In this document: positions 34,538-43,645 of the stretch, piece by piece
Position numbering within the stretch: the stretch's first letter is position 1
Layout: each line of letters begins with the position of its first letter
Assembly (NCBI GenBank): GCA_029779645.1
Contig: JAKPAC010000022.1
Location: 1-45,468, forward strand
DNA length: 45,468 nt
Source: Actinomycetes bacterium
GTDB taxonomy: Bacteria; Actinomycetota; Actinomycetes; Actinomycetales; Microbacteriaceae
Direction: 5' to 3'
The notes under the pieces: generated by a model
Seen by the model: only the letters and a program-made list of their open reading frames with translations
Database searches by the model: none
Told to the model about the DNA's origin: nothing
Made by a program: the position numbers and the translations under genes

Positions 34538-34995
34538 GCGCACAGACCGAACACCACTTCACCTACGGGCCCATCGACGTCTACGTCGTCGAGTTCGAGG
34601 GCGATGGGCTCTCGCCCGGCGTGCTCGACGCCCTCGTTGAGCTCTCGGCATCCGGGACGGTGCGGGTGGTCGACCTGGTGGTCGTCACGCGCAGCGCCGA
34701 CGGCACCGTGCAGGTCACTGAGCTTCGGGAGCACGCGGCGACGGCGACGTCCGGAATCGGCATGGAGCTGGAGATCGAGGGGCTGATCGGCGACGACGAC
34801 ATCGCCGAGTCGATCGCCGATGTAGCCCCGGGCTTTGGCGTCGCGATCGCCGCGATCGAGATGCGGTGGGCGACCACGCTCGCATCACGCCTCGCCGACG
34901 CGTCGGGTCGAGTCGTGCGGACGGAGCGCGTCTCTGCACCGTTGGTGGAGGAACTGGTCGCGATCGCAGCGGCCACCGAGCAAGAAGGAGCATGA
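34534..34995 (+). CDS. DUF6325-like protein
   Basis: 153-residue acidic protein opening HHFTYGPIDVYVVEFEGD, with a G/A-rich centre and the segment GFGVAIAAIEMRWATTLASRLADASGRVV. It resembles the actinobacterial DUF6325 family that sits next to SHOCT proteins. Function unknown. It is translationally coupled to the DUF1254 gene. Confidence 0.75.
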   Translation: MSAQTEHHFTYGPIDVYVVEFEGDGLSPGVLDALVELSASGTVRVVDLVVVTRSADGTVQVTELREHAATATSGIGMELEIEGLIGDDDIAESIADVAPGFGVAIAAIEMRWATTLASRLADASGRVVRTERVSAPLVEELVAIAAATEQEGA

Positions 34996-34996
34996 G

Positions 34997-35317
34997 ATGC
35001 CTATTCTGAGGCGAGTTGGACGACCCGGACTGCTGGGTATGGCTGCACGCACCGCGGTTGTCGCCGGCACCGCGACGGCCGTAAGCGGCGCCGTGGCATC
35101 GCACCAGCACAACCGTGCGCTCGAGCAGCAGGCTGCCGCGCAACAGCAGGCTGCCGCACAGGCCGCACAGCAGGCCGTCCCGGTGCCACCGGCGCCGGCC
35201 GCTGCGCCCGCCGATGACGTTGTCGCGCGTCTGCAGCAGCTCGGTGAACTGCATGCGCAGGGGCTCTTGTCTGCCGAAGAGTTCACGCTGGCCAAGCAGC
35301 AGCTGCTCCGCGGCTGA
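34997..35317 (+). CDS. SHOCT-domain small protein
   Basis: 106 residues. A short hydrophobic N-terminal stretch, a Gln/Ala-rich helix (EQQAAAQQQAAAQAAQQ), a Pro linker, and a C-terminal SHOCT motif (VARLQQLGELHAQGLLSAEEFTLAKQQLL). SHOCT motifs mediate oligomerisation in membrane-associated proteins. ATG 34997 has GAAGGAG upstream and follows the previous stop by 1 base. Confidence 0.82.
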   Translation: MPILRRVGRPGLLGMAARTAVVAGTATAVSGAVASHQHNRALEQQAAAQQQAAAQAAQQAVPVPPAPAAAPADDVVARLQQLGELHAQGLLSAEEFTLAKQQLLRG

Positions 35318-35358
35318 GCCAGCGCGCATCCCTGTTCAGGCCGCCGAGGAGCCAGCAC

Positions 35359-36033
35359 ATGAATGAAGTCCTGGGGAGCATCCTCCCCAACGCCGTCGCG
35401 ATCGCGATCAGCCCGATCCCGATCATCGCGGTGATCCTGATGCTGATGTCCTCGCGTCCCAGGCGGCTGGGCCTCGCGTTTCTTGGCGGATGGCTCGTCG
35501 GTGTCCTCGTTGCCACAAGCGTGATCACGCTCCTCGCCGGGGTGATCCCCGAGCCGGACACGTCCGGGGGTGCACAGCCGGTCCTCGGGGTGATTCAGCT
35601 GGTGCTCGGGATCGGGCTCCTGCTCCTCGGCATTCGGCAATGGCGCTCCCGCCCCGCACCGGGGGTCGAAGCGCAACTGCCTGCCTGGATGTCGAAGATC
35701 GACTCGATGGGGGCGCTCACGGCGCTCGCCCTCGCGTTCGCGCTCGCGGCGGTCAACCCGAAGAACCTCCTGGTTGCCGCTGCCGCCGGATCGGTCATCG
35801 GTCGGGCAGGGCTCGACATCGGCGGCATCATCATCGCGATCGTCTGTTTCACGGTCGTCGCGGCGCTCACCGTCGCGGCCCCGGTGCTGTTCGCGATGAT
35901 CGCGCCACAGAAGGCTGCACCGGCGCTGGCGAGCATCCGCGCCTGGCTCGCGGCGAACAACGCGACGATCATGACCGTCGTCTTCGCCATCCTCGGCACG
36001 AGCGTCATCGGCAAGGGCATCGGGGCGTTCTGA
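35359..36033 (+). CDS. GAP-family membrane protein
   Basis: 224 residues with six hydrophobic segments, matching the GAP/Sap (sulfolipid-1-addressing) family of LysE-like transporters: ILPNAVAIAISPIPIIAVILMLMS, a mid-protein LAFALAAVNPKNLLV motif, and a terminal ILGTSVIGKGIG. It is implicated in lipid export in mycobacteria; the substrate here is unknown. It closes the four-gene DUF1254 operon, 41 bases after SHOCT. Confidence 0.85.
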   Translation: MNEVLGSILPNAVAIAISPIPIIAVILMLMSSRPRRLGLAFLGGWLVGVLVATSVITLLAGVIPEPDTSGGAQPVLGVIQLVLGIGLLLLGIRQWRSRPAPGVEAQLPAWMSKIDSMGALTALALAFALAAVNPKNLLVAAAAGSVIGRAGLDIGGIIIAIVCFTVVAALTVAAPVLFAMIAPQKAAPALASIRAWLAANNATIMTVVFAILGTSVIGKGIGAF

Positions 36034-36047
36034 GTCGGTGTCGCCGG

Positions 36048-36308
36048 TCAGCGGCGATCGCGACGGCGGCGCGGCCGGAGCCACGGGAAGAGCGAGCCGA
36101 TCACGACGCCGGCGATGAGCACGGCGAGAAACCACCCCCACGCGGGCATGGTGAAGCTTAGGCCGAGAAAGTGCAGCGACGCCTCCGCGGTGTTCGAGAA
36201 CACGAATGCCAGCGAGACGACCGCGATGACGATCGCGATGATCGCCTTGCCGCTGAGCAACGGGCGCTTTGCGCCAGGGGTCACGCGGGTGGCGTCAGAG
36301 TCGACCAT
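36048..36308 (-). CDS. LapA-domain (DUF1049) membrane protein
   Basis: 86 residues with two membrane segments (AIIAIVIAVVSLAFVFSN and WGWFLAVLIAGVVIGSLF) and a basic C-terminus. The SNTAEASLHFLGLSFTMPAW region is typical of small LapA/DUF1049 proteins. Convergent with the GAP gene. ATG 36308 is preceded by GAAGGAGAA. Confidence 0.85.
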   Translation of the reverse strand: MVDSDATRVTPGAKRPLLSGKAIIAIVIAVVSLAFVFSNTAEASLHFLGLSFTMPAWGWFLAVLIAGVVIGSLFPWLRPRRRRDRR

Positions 36309-36463
36309 CGTTCTCCTTCGAACTGCGGTGTTGCGAGCTGTATGCGCGGTCGCATCCAGCGGCCCGGCTCGGCGGGCGGGAGCTCCCGTCGCACTATACT
36401 CGCTGTGACGTGTGCGAACGAGGTGCCCGGCGCCGGACCGGTGACATTGAGAGGATCAGATCG

Positions 36464-37638
36464 TTGCCTGACCACGGATCTTCCCCCGCCGCACCGCCGG
36501 TGCACGCGGCACAGCCTGCCGCCACGCACGCGCACACCCACACACACGTGAGCGCCGTCCCGACGGCGCTCTCATCAAAGCTGGGCCCAGTGCTGCGACC
36601 CGTCGACCATGAGTCGCTCGCCCTCCTGATCGCCGTGATCGCCTTCGCGCTGGGCGCGGTTGCCGCGACCATCATGTACTGGGGCCGCCAGCTCCCGATC
36701 GACGGCCGTGATTCACTCGGCGACTTCACCGGGCTCGTTGCTGCCGTCGCCTCGGCGGTCGCATTCGGTGCCACCCGCCTCATCGCCCATCGCAATCTGC
36801 GCCTGCGCTCCGCCGACAGCGAGATTCCGGGCATCCACTGGTTCGATTTTGTTGCGCTCTCGCTCGCGCACGGCGCCATCGCGCTCCTGGCGTGGATCGG
36901 CATCGCGACCATCATGGCGCACAGCTTCACCGGCGCCATCGTGTTCACGACGCCGGCGATCCTGCTCACCGCCGGCGCGACCGCGCTGAGCGCCTACGTC
37001 TCGTCGATCAGCGCGTCGGCGATCTCGCCGCGGCAGCTCTCGCTCGTGCTTGCCGTCTTCCTCGTCGTCGGGATGGTTGCGGCAATGCTGAGCTCGGCCG
37101 ACCCGCAATGGTGGAAGCTCAACCTCTCGGCCCTCGGCATCACACACGACATCTCGGCGCTCGCGTTCAACATCACGCTGATCCTCTCCGGCGTGATCAT
37201 CACCACGATCGCACGGCTGGGCACGGCGAGCCTGCCCGATCAGACCCCGCGCGATCGCCGCCACCGCATCACGGTGCGCACCCTGTTCGTGTTGCTCGGC
37301 ATCCTGCTCGGCTGCGTGGGCGTGTTCCCCGTGAGCGATTTCCTCCTGATCCACAACACGGTTGCCACGGGAATGACCGTCGCGTTCGCGGCGCTGGTGT
37401 TCGGCCTGCCCACGCTGATCCCCACGATGCCGCGGCTGTTCGTGGCGCTGGGCTTCTCGTTCGTGGCGGCGTCAGCCTGCTTGCCCTGCTGTTCGCGTTC
37501 GGGATCTACAACCTCACCGCAGTCGAGCTGGTGTCGGCGCTGCTGATCTTCACGTGGATCATCCTGTTCCTGCGCAACGTCGAGACCATCGGGCGTCACC
37601 ACGAGGCCTCCCATCACCACGTGCCCGCCAACGCCTGA
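36464..37638 (+). pseudogene. DUF998-like membrane protein, frameshifted near its end
   Basis: A multi-pass protein with a short His-rich N-terminus (THAHTHTHVS), about eight membrane segments and the DUF998 signature around WKLNLSALGITHDISALAFNITLI. After LFVALGFSFVA at about 37467 the frame changes: the original frame ends at 37546 with a Cys/Ser-rich tail, while the +1 frame continues VSLLALLFAFGIYNLTAVELVSALLIF to TGA 37638. A single missing G near 37466-37469 explains it. TTG 36464 with GAGAGGA upstream is the likely start; GTG 36548 lacks a ribosome site. It may be a sequencing error or a real lesion. Confidence 0.75.
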
Positions 37639-37737
37639 TCGCACGGCTTCGGTGCCGGATGCGTGCCTCGGATTTGGCCGCACAGGCGCGCACCTCGATC
37701 CTGGAATGAACACACCGCACCCGCGGGGAGGAGGCAC

Positions 37738-39219
37738 ATGCTGATCGGGGTGCTGCCGCCGCTGCTGTACTCCGCGGCGGTCTCTGCCCCGGCGATCGAG
37801 TTCCGACGAGATTTCGGCGCGATCGGCGGGCTTTCGGTCGTGCTTGTGGTGATCAGCTCGCTCGTGCTCGGGCTCGTGTTCTTCTGGATGGTTCCGGGCC
37901 TCGGCTTTCCCTTCGCGGTGGCCCTCGGCGCGATCCTCAGCCCGACCGATGCGGTGGCAACCTCCATGGCGCGCTCGCTGGGCTTGCCCAATCGGGTCGT
38001 GACCGTGCTGGAGGGCGAGAGCCTCGTCAACGACGCGTCGGCGCTCGTGATCCTGCGCACGGCGATCGTCGCCGCGGCCTCGGGCTTCTCGCTCGGTGCC
38101 GCGGTCGGCGCGTTCGTCTGGTCGGTCGTGGTCGCCGTGGTGATCGGCGCAGTGGTCGGTGCCATCGCCCTCTGGCTCCGCGCACGCACCAGCAGCGCCG
38201 TCGGCAACACGGCCATCGGGTTCACGGTGCCCTACCTCGCGTATGTGCCCGCTGACGAGCTCGGTGGCTCCGGCCTCGTCGCCGCGGTGATCGCCGGGCT
38301 TGTCTGCGGGCAGGGCGCGCTGCGCTGGCTCACGCCCGAGCAACGCGCGTCAGACAAGCTCAACTGGGCGACCATCGAGTTCGTGCTCGAGGGCGCGATC
38401 TTCCTGTTCATGGGGCTCCAACTCACCGATATCCTCGCCGACAACATCGCCCATCACGAGGGGGTCGGGCGCGGCGTGCTGCTCGCCACCCTCGCCTTCG
38501 GCGTCGTGATCATTGTGCGCGGACTGTATGTGATGCCGATGATGCGCATCCACAACGTGCGCATGCAGCGAAAGCTCCGTGCACGGCTTCGGGGCCGGAT
38601 CCAGCGCAGCCCGCGGCGGCTCGGTCGCGTGCACGCAGACATCGACTACTTCGACTCGTCGCCCCTGACCTGGAAGCACAACACGGTGATCGTCTGGGCC
38701 GGGATGCGCGGCGCGGTCACGCTCGCGGCAGCGCAAACCCTGCCAGAGGACACCCCCGAGCGCAGTCTGTTGATCTTCATCGCCTTCCTGGTGGCGACGG
38801 GCAGCCTCCTGCTCCAGGGGCTCACGCTGCCACTGCTCGTGCGGCTGCTCGGGCTTGGCACGAAGGCAGACAAGGGGCCGCCGCACGCCGAGATCCGCGA
38901 GATCGGCGAGAAGCTGCAGGCGGCCGTGCAGGCGGCCTTGGCGGAAGGCGACGTCTCGCGCCCCGACAACACCCCCTTCGAACCCGAGCTGCACGCACGC
39001 TCACGATCGTGGATCACGATGCCCCTCGACGCGGATGACGAGCTCTCGCGCGCCGATGCGCTGAGCTTTGAGCTGGCGCTCATCACGATCATGCGCACCC
39101 ACCTGCACCAGCTTGGGCGCTCCGGCTGGCACAGCAGCAGCGCGCTGCGCTACGTGCTCGAAGAACTCGACGCCTACGAGATCAGCGTCAAGCTCTACCT
39201 CGAAAGTGAACGGCACTGA
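37738..39219 (+). CDS. CPA1-type Na+/H+ antiporter, N-terminally short
   Basis: 493 residues of a bacterial NhaP/CPA1 Na+/H+ antiporter. It begins MLIGVLPPLLYSAAVSAPAIEFRRDFG, which in full-length relatives follows about 60-70 residues containing the first helices. The catalytic region LGAILSPTDAVATSM and LEGESLVNDASALVI (PTD and ND motifs) and the GMRGAVTLAAAQTLP block are intact, with the long cytoplasmic C-terminal helical tail. GGGAGGAGG precedes ATG 37738, so the shortened gene can be translated. The upstream 99 bases carry no antiporter-like sequence in any frame I could see. Loss of helices probably impairs function. Confidence 0.8.
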   Translation: MLIGVLPPLLYSAAVSAPAIEFRRDFGAIGGLSVVLVVISSLVLGLVFFWMVPGLGFPFAVALGAILSPTDAVATSMARSLGLPNRVVTVLEGESLVNDASALVILRTAIVAAASGFSLGAAVGAFVWSVVVAVVIGAVVGAIALWLRARTSSAVGNTAIGFTVPYLAYVPADELGGSGLVAAVIAGLVCGQGALRWLTPEQRASDKLNWATIEFVLEGAIFLFMGLQLTDILADNIAHHEGVGRGVLLATLAFGVVIIVRGLYVMPMMRIHNVRMQRKLRARLRGRIQRSPRRLGRVHADIDYFDSSPLTWKHNTVIVWAGMRGAVTLAAAQTLPEDTPERSLLIFIAFLVATGSLLLQGLTLPLLVRLLGLGTKADKGPPHAEIREIGEKLQAAVQAALAEGDVSRPDNTPFEPELHARSRSWITMPLDADDELSRADALSFELALITIMRTHLHQLGRSGWHSSSALRYVLEELDAYEISVKLYLESERH

Positions 39220-40148
39220 TGCAACCTGAATCGATTCCGATCCTCGGGGTCGCGCTCGCCCTCGCCTCCGCTGTGGTGCTCTCGGTAGGCAACATTCTGC
39301 AGAGCCGCGGCGTGCGCACCATGACCGCGGGCGCGATGCCCAAGGGCGTCGTCGCCCAGTTCTGGCACCTGGTGCGCAACAGATTCTGGCTGATCGGCGG
39401 GCTTCTGCTCGGACTGTCGATCCTGTTCCAACTCGCGAGCCTCACCTTCGCGCCCCTGATGGTGGTCCAGCCGATCGGCGTGACGGCGCTCGTGTTCACG
39501 GTGCTCATCACCTCGGTGGCGGCGAAACAGAAGCCCGCGGCCGCGGTGGTGCGGGCGATCACGATCTGCGTGCTCGGCGTGGCGAGCTTCGTGACCGTCG
39601 CCGCCATCGTCAGCACGCAGCATGCCATCACCGGTCAGCAGCTTGGCGCCGTGCTCGTGGTGCTGGTGGCGGTGCTGCTTTCGACCGCGGCGATCTTTCT
39701 GCTCAGCCGCAGGCGCACCGTCCCGGCGATCATGTGGGTCGTGCTCGGCGGCGTCTACTCGGGCTTCGTTGTCACACTCGGCAAGACGGTCATCCTGCGG
39801 GTGCAGGCGATCCTCACATCCGGAGCGTTCACCCTCGACCTCGCGAACGTGCTCACCATCCTGTGCGTGCTCGGCATCGCCGTCGCCGGTGGTCTGTCGA
39901 TCTACTTCGTGCAACTCGCGCACGCGAGCAACCGGGCCGAGGTCGTGGTCGCCGGGCTCACCGTGATCGACCCCGCTGTGGCGGTGATCTTCAGCATCAC
40001 GATCCTCGCCGAGGCCAGCAACGCGCCGCCGATCGCCATGATCGCGTTCATCATCGCGGGTGCCGTCGCCGTGCTCGGCGTCTTCGCGCTCTCACGCGCG
40101 GAGGCGGACGTGCCGGAGGGCACCGCTTCGCAGGAGCCAGCCGCGTGA
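39219..40148 (+). CDS. DMT-type permease
   Basis: 309 residues with about nine or ten hydrophobic segments, resembling the actinobacterial DMT/EamA-like family (IPILGVALALASAVVLSVGNILQSRGV; LMVVQPIGVTALVFTVL; VLGGVYSGFVVTLGKTVILR; EVVVAGLTVIDPAVAVIFSITILAE). Export substrate unknown. Its ATG shares one base with the antiporter TGA, so it is translationally coupled. Confidence 0.82.
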   Translation: MQPESIPILGVALALASAVVLSVGNILQSRGVRTMTAGAMPKGVVAQFWHLVRNRFWLIGGLLLGLSILFQLASLTFAPLMVVQPIGVTALVFTVLITSVAAKQKPAAAVVRAITICVLGVASFVTVAAIVSTQHAITGQQLGAVLVVLVAVLLSTAAIFLLSRRRTVPAIMWVVLGGVYSGFVVTLGKTVILRVQAILTSGAFTLDLANVLTILCVLGIAVAGGLSIYFVQLAHASNRAEVVVAGLTVIDPAVAVIFSITILAEASNAPPIAMIAFIIAGAVAVLGVFALSRAEADVPEGTASQEPAA

Positions 40149-40987
40149 GCGCGCGCATCCGCCCGGTGGCCACGCTCGCCCTTGCGCTGATGCTGCTCGG
40201 TGGCACGGTGGGGTGCGCCACCGTGCAGCGCGGCGTCGCCGAGGTTCCCGGCGCAGCCGCTTCGGCGCCCGCGACGACCGCACCGCCCGGCGGCTCGAAC
40301 GATGGCGACGCGCGGCCGTGGACGCCCGCCGGGGACGTGCAGGCGAGCACCTTCGTCGCGGTGATCGACGGCGATACGGTCGAAACCGCTGCCGGTACCG
40401 TGCGCATCATCGGGATCGATACGCCGGAACGCGGCGAATGCGGTTACGACGAGGCATCCACCGCCCTCGGTCGGGCTCTCGCGAAGGGCGCGGCCATCAG
40501 CCTCGAGCTGCCGGCGGGGCACGATGACACAGATCGCTACGGGCGCCTGCTGCGCTCGATCAGCACCGAGGCCGGGGTCGACATCGGCCTGATGCAGATC
40601 GAGGCCGGGCTCGCGATTGCCCGTTACGACTCGCGCGACGGCTACCCGGCGCACCCGCGCGAGGAGGCCTACCGCGCGGCGCAGCGCGCCACGCAGGGCC
40701 CGAATCGCACGGTCGTGACGACCGCGTGCGCCGGGGATGCGGCGGATCGATCCCTCCCGGCCGAGACGCCGGCACCGCCCGCGCCGCCGGCCGTGCCCGG
40801 GGCTGAGCGGTGGTGGGAGCAGTACTCGTCGTGCACCAAGCTGAAGCAGAACACCGTCGGGCACCCGACCGGGCCATTCGCCCGCTCCGACCCCGCGCAG
40901 GCCGAGCAGTACGAGTGGTTCGCGTTCGGCACAGGCAACCGCGGCGACGGTGACGGCGACGGCATCGCGTGTGAAGGCTGGGGCTGA
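40145..40987 (+). CDS. Lipoprotein thermonuclease with excalibur domain
   Basis: 280 residues. The signal peptide ends in a lipobox TVGC (Cys24), so it is probably anchored to the outer face of the membrane. A staphylococcal nuclease-like domain follows (VIDGDTVETAAGTVRIIGIDTPERGE...DRYGRLLRSI), then a C-terminal excalibur calcium-binding domain ending GDGDGDGIACE. It is predicted to degrade extracellular nucleic acids in a Ca2+-dependent way. GTG 40145 overlaps the DMT stop (GTGA). Confidence 0.92.
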   Translation: MSARIRPVATLALALMLLGGTVGCATVQRGVAEVPGAAASAPATTAPPGGSNDGDARPWTPAGDVQASTFVAVIDGDTVETAAGTVRIIGIDTPERGECGYDEASTALGRALAKGAAISLELPAGHDDTDRYGRLLRSISTEAGVDIGLMQIEAGLAIARYDSRDGYPAHPREEAYRAAQRATQGPNRTVVTTACAGDAADRSLPAETPAPPAPPAVPGAERWWEQYSSCTKLKQNTVGHPTGPFARSDPAQAEQYEWFAFGTGNRGDGDGDGIACEGWG

Positions 40988-41005
40988 GCCCCGGCACCGC
41001 ACGCG

Positions 41006-42040
41006 CTACGGGACGACGACCGCCCGGCCGAGGATGCTGCCGGCGTGCAGGCGCTCGTAGGCCTCGGGGGCCTGCTCGAGCGAGAAACGCTCGACGTGCA
41101 CCTTGATCTTGCCGGTACGGGCGAGCTCGAACACCTCCATCAGCTCTGAGCGCGAGCCCCAGTACGGCGTGCGCACCGAGGCGCCGAACGGCAGGGAGAA
41201 GAAGCCGGCGGGCAGGATCCCGCCGCCGATGCCCACGATCTGGATGATGCCGTCGCGCGCGATCGACTGGCGCGCGATCTCGACGGTGGCCTGGATGCCG
41301 ACAAAGTCGAACACCGCATCGGCGCCGTCGCCCCCGGTGAGCTGGCGGATGAACTGCGGGGCGTCGGGGCCGGAGGGGGCGACGTGGTGGGCGCCGACCT
41401 CGGTCGCGAGGCGCAGTTTGTCTTGGTCGATGTCGAGGGCGATGATCGTCACGCCGGTAAGGGCACGCAGCAGCTGAATGCCCATGTGGCCAAGCCCCCC
41501 GGCGCCGATCACGACGGCCGTCGCGCCGGGCCGCAGCGCCGCCATGCTGGATCTGATCGCGTGGTACGGGGTGAGGCCGGCATCGGTGAGCGATACCGCC
41601 TCAACCGGGTCAAGGTCGCCGAGCGGCACGAGATGGCGCACGTCATCCACGATCATGTACTCGGCAAGCGCGCCGTGCGCACCGAGCCCGGGCGGAAAGA
41701 TGCCGAGCTCTGCGGCGCGGTTGCAGTAGTTCTCCTTGCCCTGCGCGCACGCGTGGCACAGGCCGCAGCCCCAGGGGCCATACACGGCCACCGACTCGCC
41801 GATCGTCACACCCGTGACGCCGGCGCCCAGCGCGTCGACGATCCCGGCGCCTTCGTGGCCGAGGGTCATCGGCAGCGGGTAGCCGTACCGGTCTTCCGGC
41901 AGGCTCATCACGAACTCGTCGGAGTGACAGAGTCCCGCGGCGGTCACCCGGAGGCGAACCTGCCCGGGTCCCGGCTCGGGCTTCTCGACGGTCACGACCT
42001 CGGGGTGAGCCCCGATCTTCACGTATTGGACTGCGCGCAT
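41006..42040 (-). CDS. Zinc-dependent alcohol dehydrogenase (MDR)
   Basis: 344-residue medium-chain NAD(P)-dependent alcohol dehydrogenase resembling Rhodococcus ADH-A. Catalytic zinc ligands Cys38, His62 and Glu63; structural zinc Cys92, 95, 98 and 106; cofactor motif VIGAGGLGHMG. It would oxidise primary or secondary alcohols to aldehydes or ketones. It follows the aldehyde dehydrogenase on the same strand with a 101-base gap containing its own -10 box, so it can be expressed independently. Confidence 0.92.
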   Translation of the reverse strand: MRAVQYVKIGAHPEVVTVEKPEPGPGQVRLRVTAAGLCHSDEFVMSLPEDRYGYPLPMTLGHEGAGIVDALGAGVTGVTIGESVAVYGPWGCGLCHACAQGKENYCNRAAELGIFPPGLGAHGALAEYMIVDDVRHLVPLGDLDPVEAVSLTDAGLTPYHAIRSSMAALRPGATAVVIGAGGLGHMGIQLLRALTGVTIIALDIDQDKLRLATEVGAHHVAPSGPDAPQFIRQLTGGDGADAVFDFVGIQATVEIARQSIARDGIIQIVGIGGGILPAGFFSLPFGASVRTPYWGSRSELMEVFELARTGKIKVHVERFSLEQAPEAYERLHAGSILGRAVVVP

Positions 42041-42046
42041 GGCGCT

Positions 42047-42052
42047 ATCGTA
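42047..42052 (-). promoter_or_regulatory. -10 box for leaderless alcohol dehydrogenase transcript
   Basis: TACGAT on the minus strand, 6 bases before ATG 42040. The adjoining heptamer TATGGCG (42051-42057) recurs at 42079-42085 and, inverted, at 42120-42126. Confidence 0.5.
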
Positions 42053-42141
42053 TGGCGAGAAGTGGTCCGAAAACCGAATATGGCGCCGACGAGATATCGC
42101 GGTCTCCCGCGCTCGCCCACGCCATACGTCGATGTGTCAGA

Positions 42142-43596
42142 TCAGCGCAGTGAATCCGAGATCCCGGTCATGACCGTCTTGGGGCGAAGGTACATCTGGA
42201 TGCCCTCGACGCCGCTTTCGGCGCCCATGCCGCTCAGCCCCACACCCGAGAACGGTGAGGCGGCGTTTGCGATGGCGAAGGTGTTCACGCCAACCATCCC
42301 GACGCGCAGCTTCTCGCTCAGCAGCTGCGCGCGGCTGATGTCGTCGGTGAACAGGTAGCCGGCGAGCCCGAGGTTGGTGTTGTTCGCGATCTCGACGGCT
42401 TCCTCCAGCTCGTCGTAAGCCACGATCAGCGCGAGCGGGCCGAACGGCTCCTCCTGGAGCACACGGGCATCCTTCGGGATGTCGCGCAGCACGGTGGGCG
42501 CGTAGAAGTGCCCGCCGAGTTCCTCGCGCAGCGAGGTGCCGCCCGTGGTCGCGACGGCGCCGCGGGCGAGCGCATCTTCGACCAGCGCGGCGAAGTCGTC
42601 GTGCCGGCGCGCGCTGCACAGAGGACCAAGCTCGCTGCCGGCATCCATGCCATCGCCGAGGGCGAGGGCGGCGCTTGCGCGCGTGAACTCGGCTTCGAAC
42701 TCGTCGAGGATGGAACGTGCCACGAGAAAGCGCGTCGGCGAGACGCAGATCTGACCGCTGTTTTGGTACTTCGTCCGTGCTGCCTGGGCCGCGACGGCCT
42801 TGACGTCGACGTCATCGCACACGATCACGGGGGCGTGGCCGCCGAGTTCGAACGACACCGCGGCCATGTGTTTCGCCGCCAGCCCCATCACGATCTGGCC
42901 GACGCGGACGGAGCCCGTCAGCGAGACCTTGCGGATCACGGGAGAATCCAGCAGCGTCGCGCTCACGAACGCCGGGTCGCCGGTGACCGCGGCGAGCACG
43001 CCTGCGGGGACACCCGCATCGTGCACCGCGCGCACCATGGCGAGGCAGGCCGAGGGCGCCTCCTCCGCGGGCTTGAGGATCACGGGGCAACCGGCGGCCA
43101 GCGCCGGCGCGAGCTTGCGTGCGGCCAGCATCACGGGGAAGTTCCAGGGGGTGAAGGCGGCGACCGGGCCGATGGCCTCCTGGCGCACCTCGGTGCGCAC
43201 GAGCTGGTTGGGCCCCTCGATCGTGCGACCGTAGATGCGCCGCGCCTCATCGGCGTACCAGTCGAACTGGTCGGCAGCGGAGTGCACCTCTCCGCGCGCC
43301 TGCGGCAGCGGCTTCCCCTGCTCGATCGTCAGCAGCTGGGCGATCGAGTCGACCCGCTCGCGGATGATCTCGGCCGCTCGGCGCAGGATCGTCGAGCGCT
43401 CCCAGGCGCTCGTGTCGCTCCAGCTCACGCGCACGCGCTCTGCGGCGTCGAGCGCCTCCTGCAGATCCGCGTGCGTGGCCTTCGGGACGGTCGCGATGAT
43501 CGTGCGGTTGGCCGGGTTCTCGATCTCGACCGTGCCGCCGTCTGACGCGGGGCGCCAGGTGCCATCGATCAACATCGCTTCGTTGCGAGTTTCCAT
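42142..43596 (-). CDS. NAD(P)-dependent aldehyde dehydrogenase
   Basis: 484-residue ALDH of the succinate-semialdehyde/aldehyde dehydrogenase family. PWNFPVMLAARKLAPALAAGC forms the cofactor site, LTGSVRVG is the Rossmann glycine motif, the general base is Glu250 (FELGGHAP) and the nucleophile is Cys284 (NSGQICVSPTR). It would convert an aldehyde to its acid, fitting the neighbouring alcohol dehydrogenase. It lies 49 bases after the nitronate monooxygenase. ATG 43596 has AAAAGGTAG upstream. Confidence 0.92.
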   Translation of the reverse strand: METRNEAMLIDGTWRPASDGGTVEIENPANRTIIATVPKATHADLQEALDAAERVRVSWSDTSAWERSTILRRAAEIIRERVDSIAQLLTIEQGKPLPQARGEVHSAADQFDWYADEARRIYGRTIEGPNQLVRTEVRQEAIGPVAAFTPWNFPVMLAARKLAPALAAGCPVILKPAEEAPSACLAMVRAVHDAGVPAGVLAAVTGDPAFVSATLLDSPVIRKVSLTGSVRVGQIVMGLAAKHMAAVSFELGGHAPVIVCDDVDVKAVAAQAARTKYQNSGQICVSPTRFLVARSILDEFEAEFTRASAALALGDGMDAGSELGPLCSARRHDDFAALVEDALARGAVATTGGTSLREELGGHFYAPTVLRDIPKDARVLQEEPFGPLALIVAYDELEEAVEIANNTNLGLAGYLFTDDISRAQLLSEKLRVGMVGVNTFAIANAASPFSGVGLSGMGAESGVEGIQMYLRPKTVMTGISDSLR

Positions 43597-43645
43597 GCTT
43601 TCGCTACCTTTTCTTCATGAGGTCGAACGATGCGGGATGCCGTGG

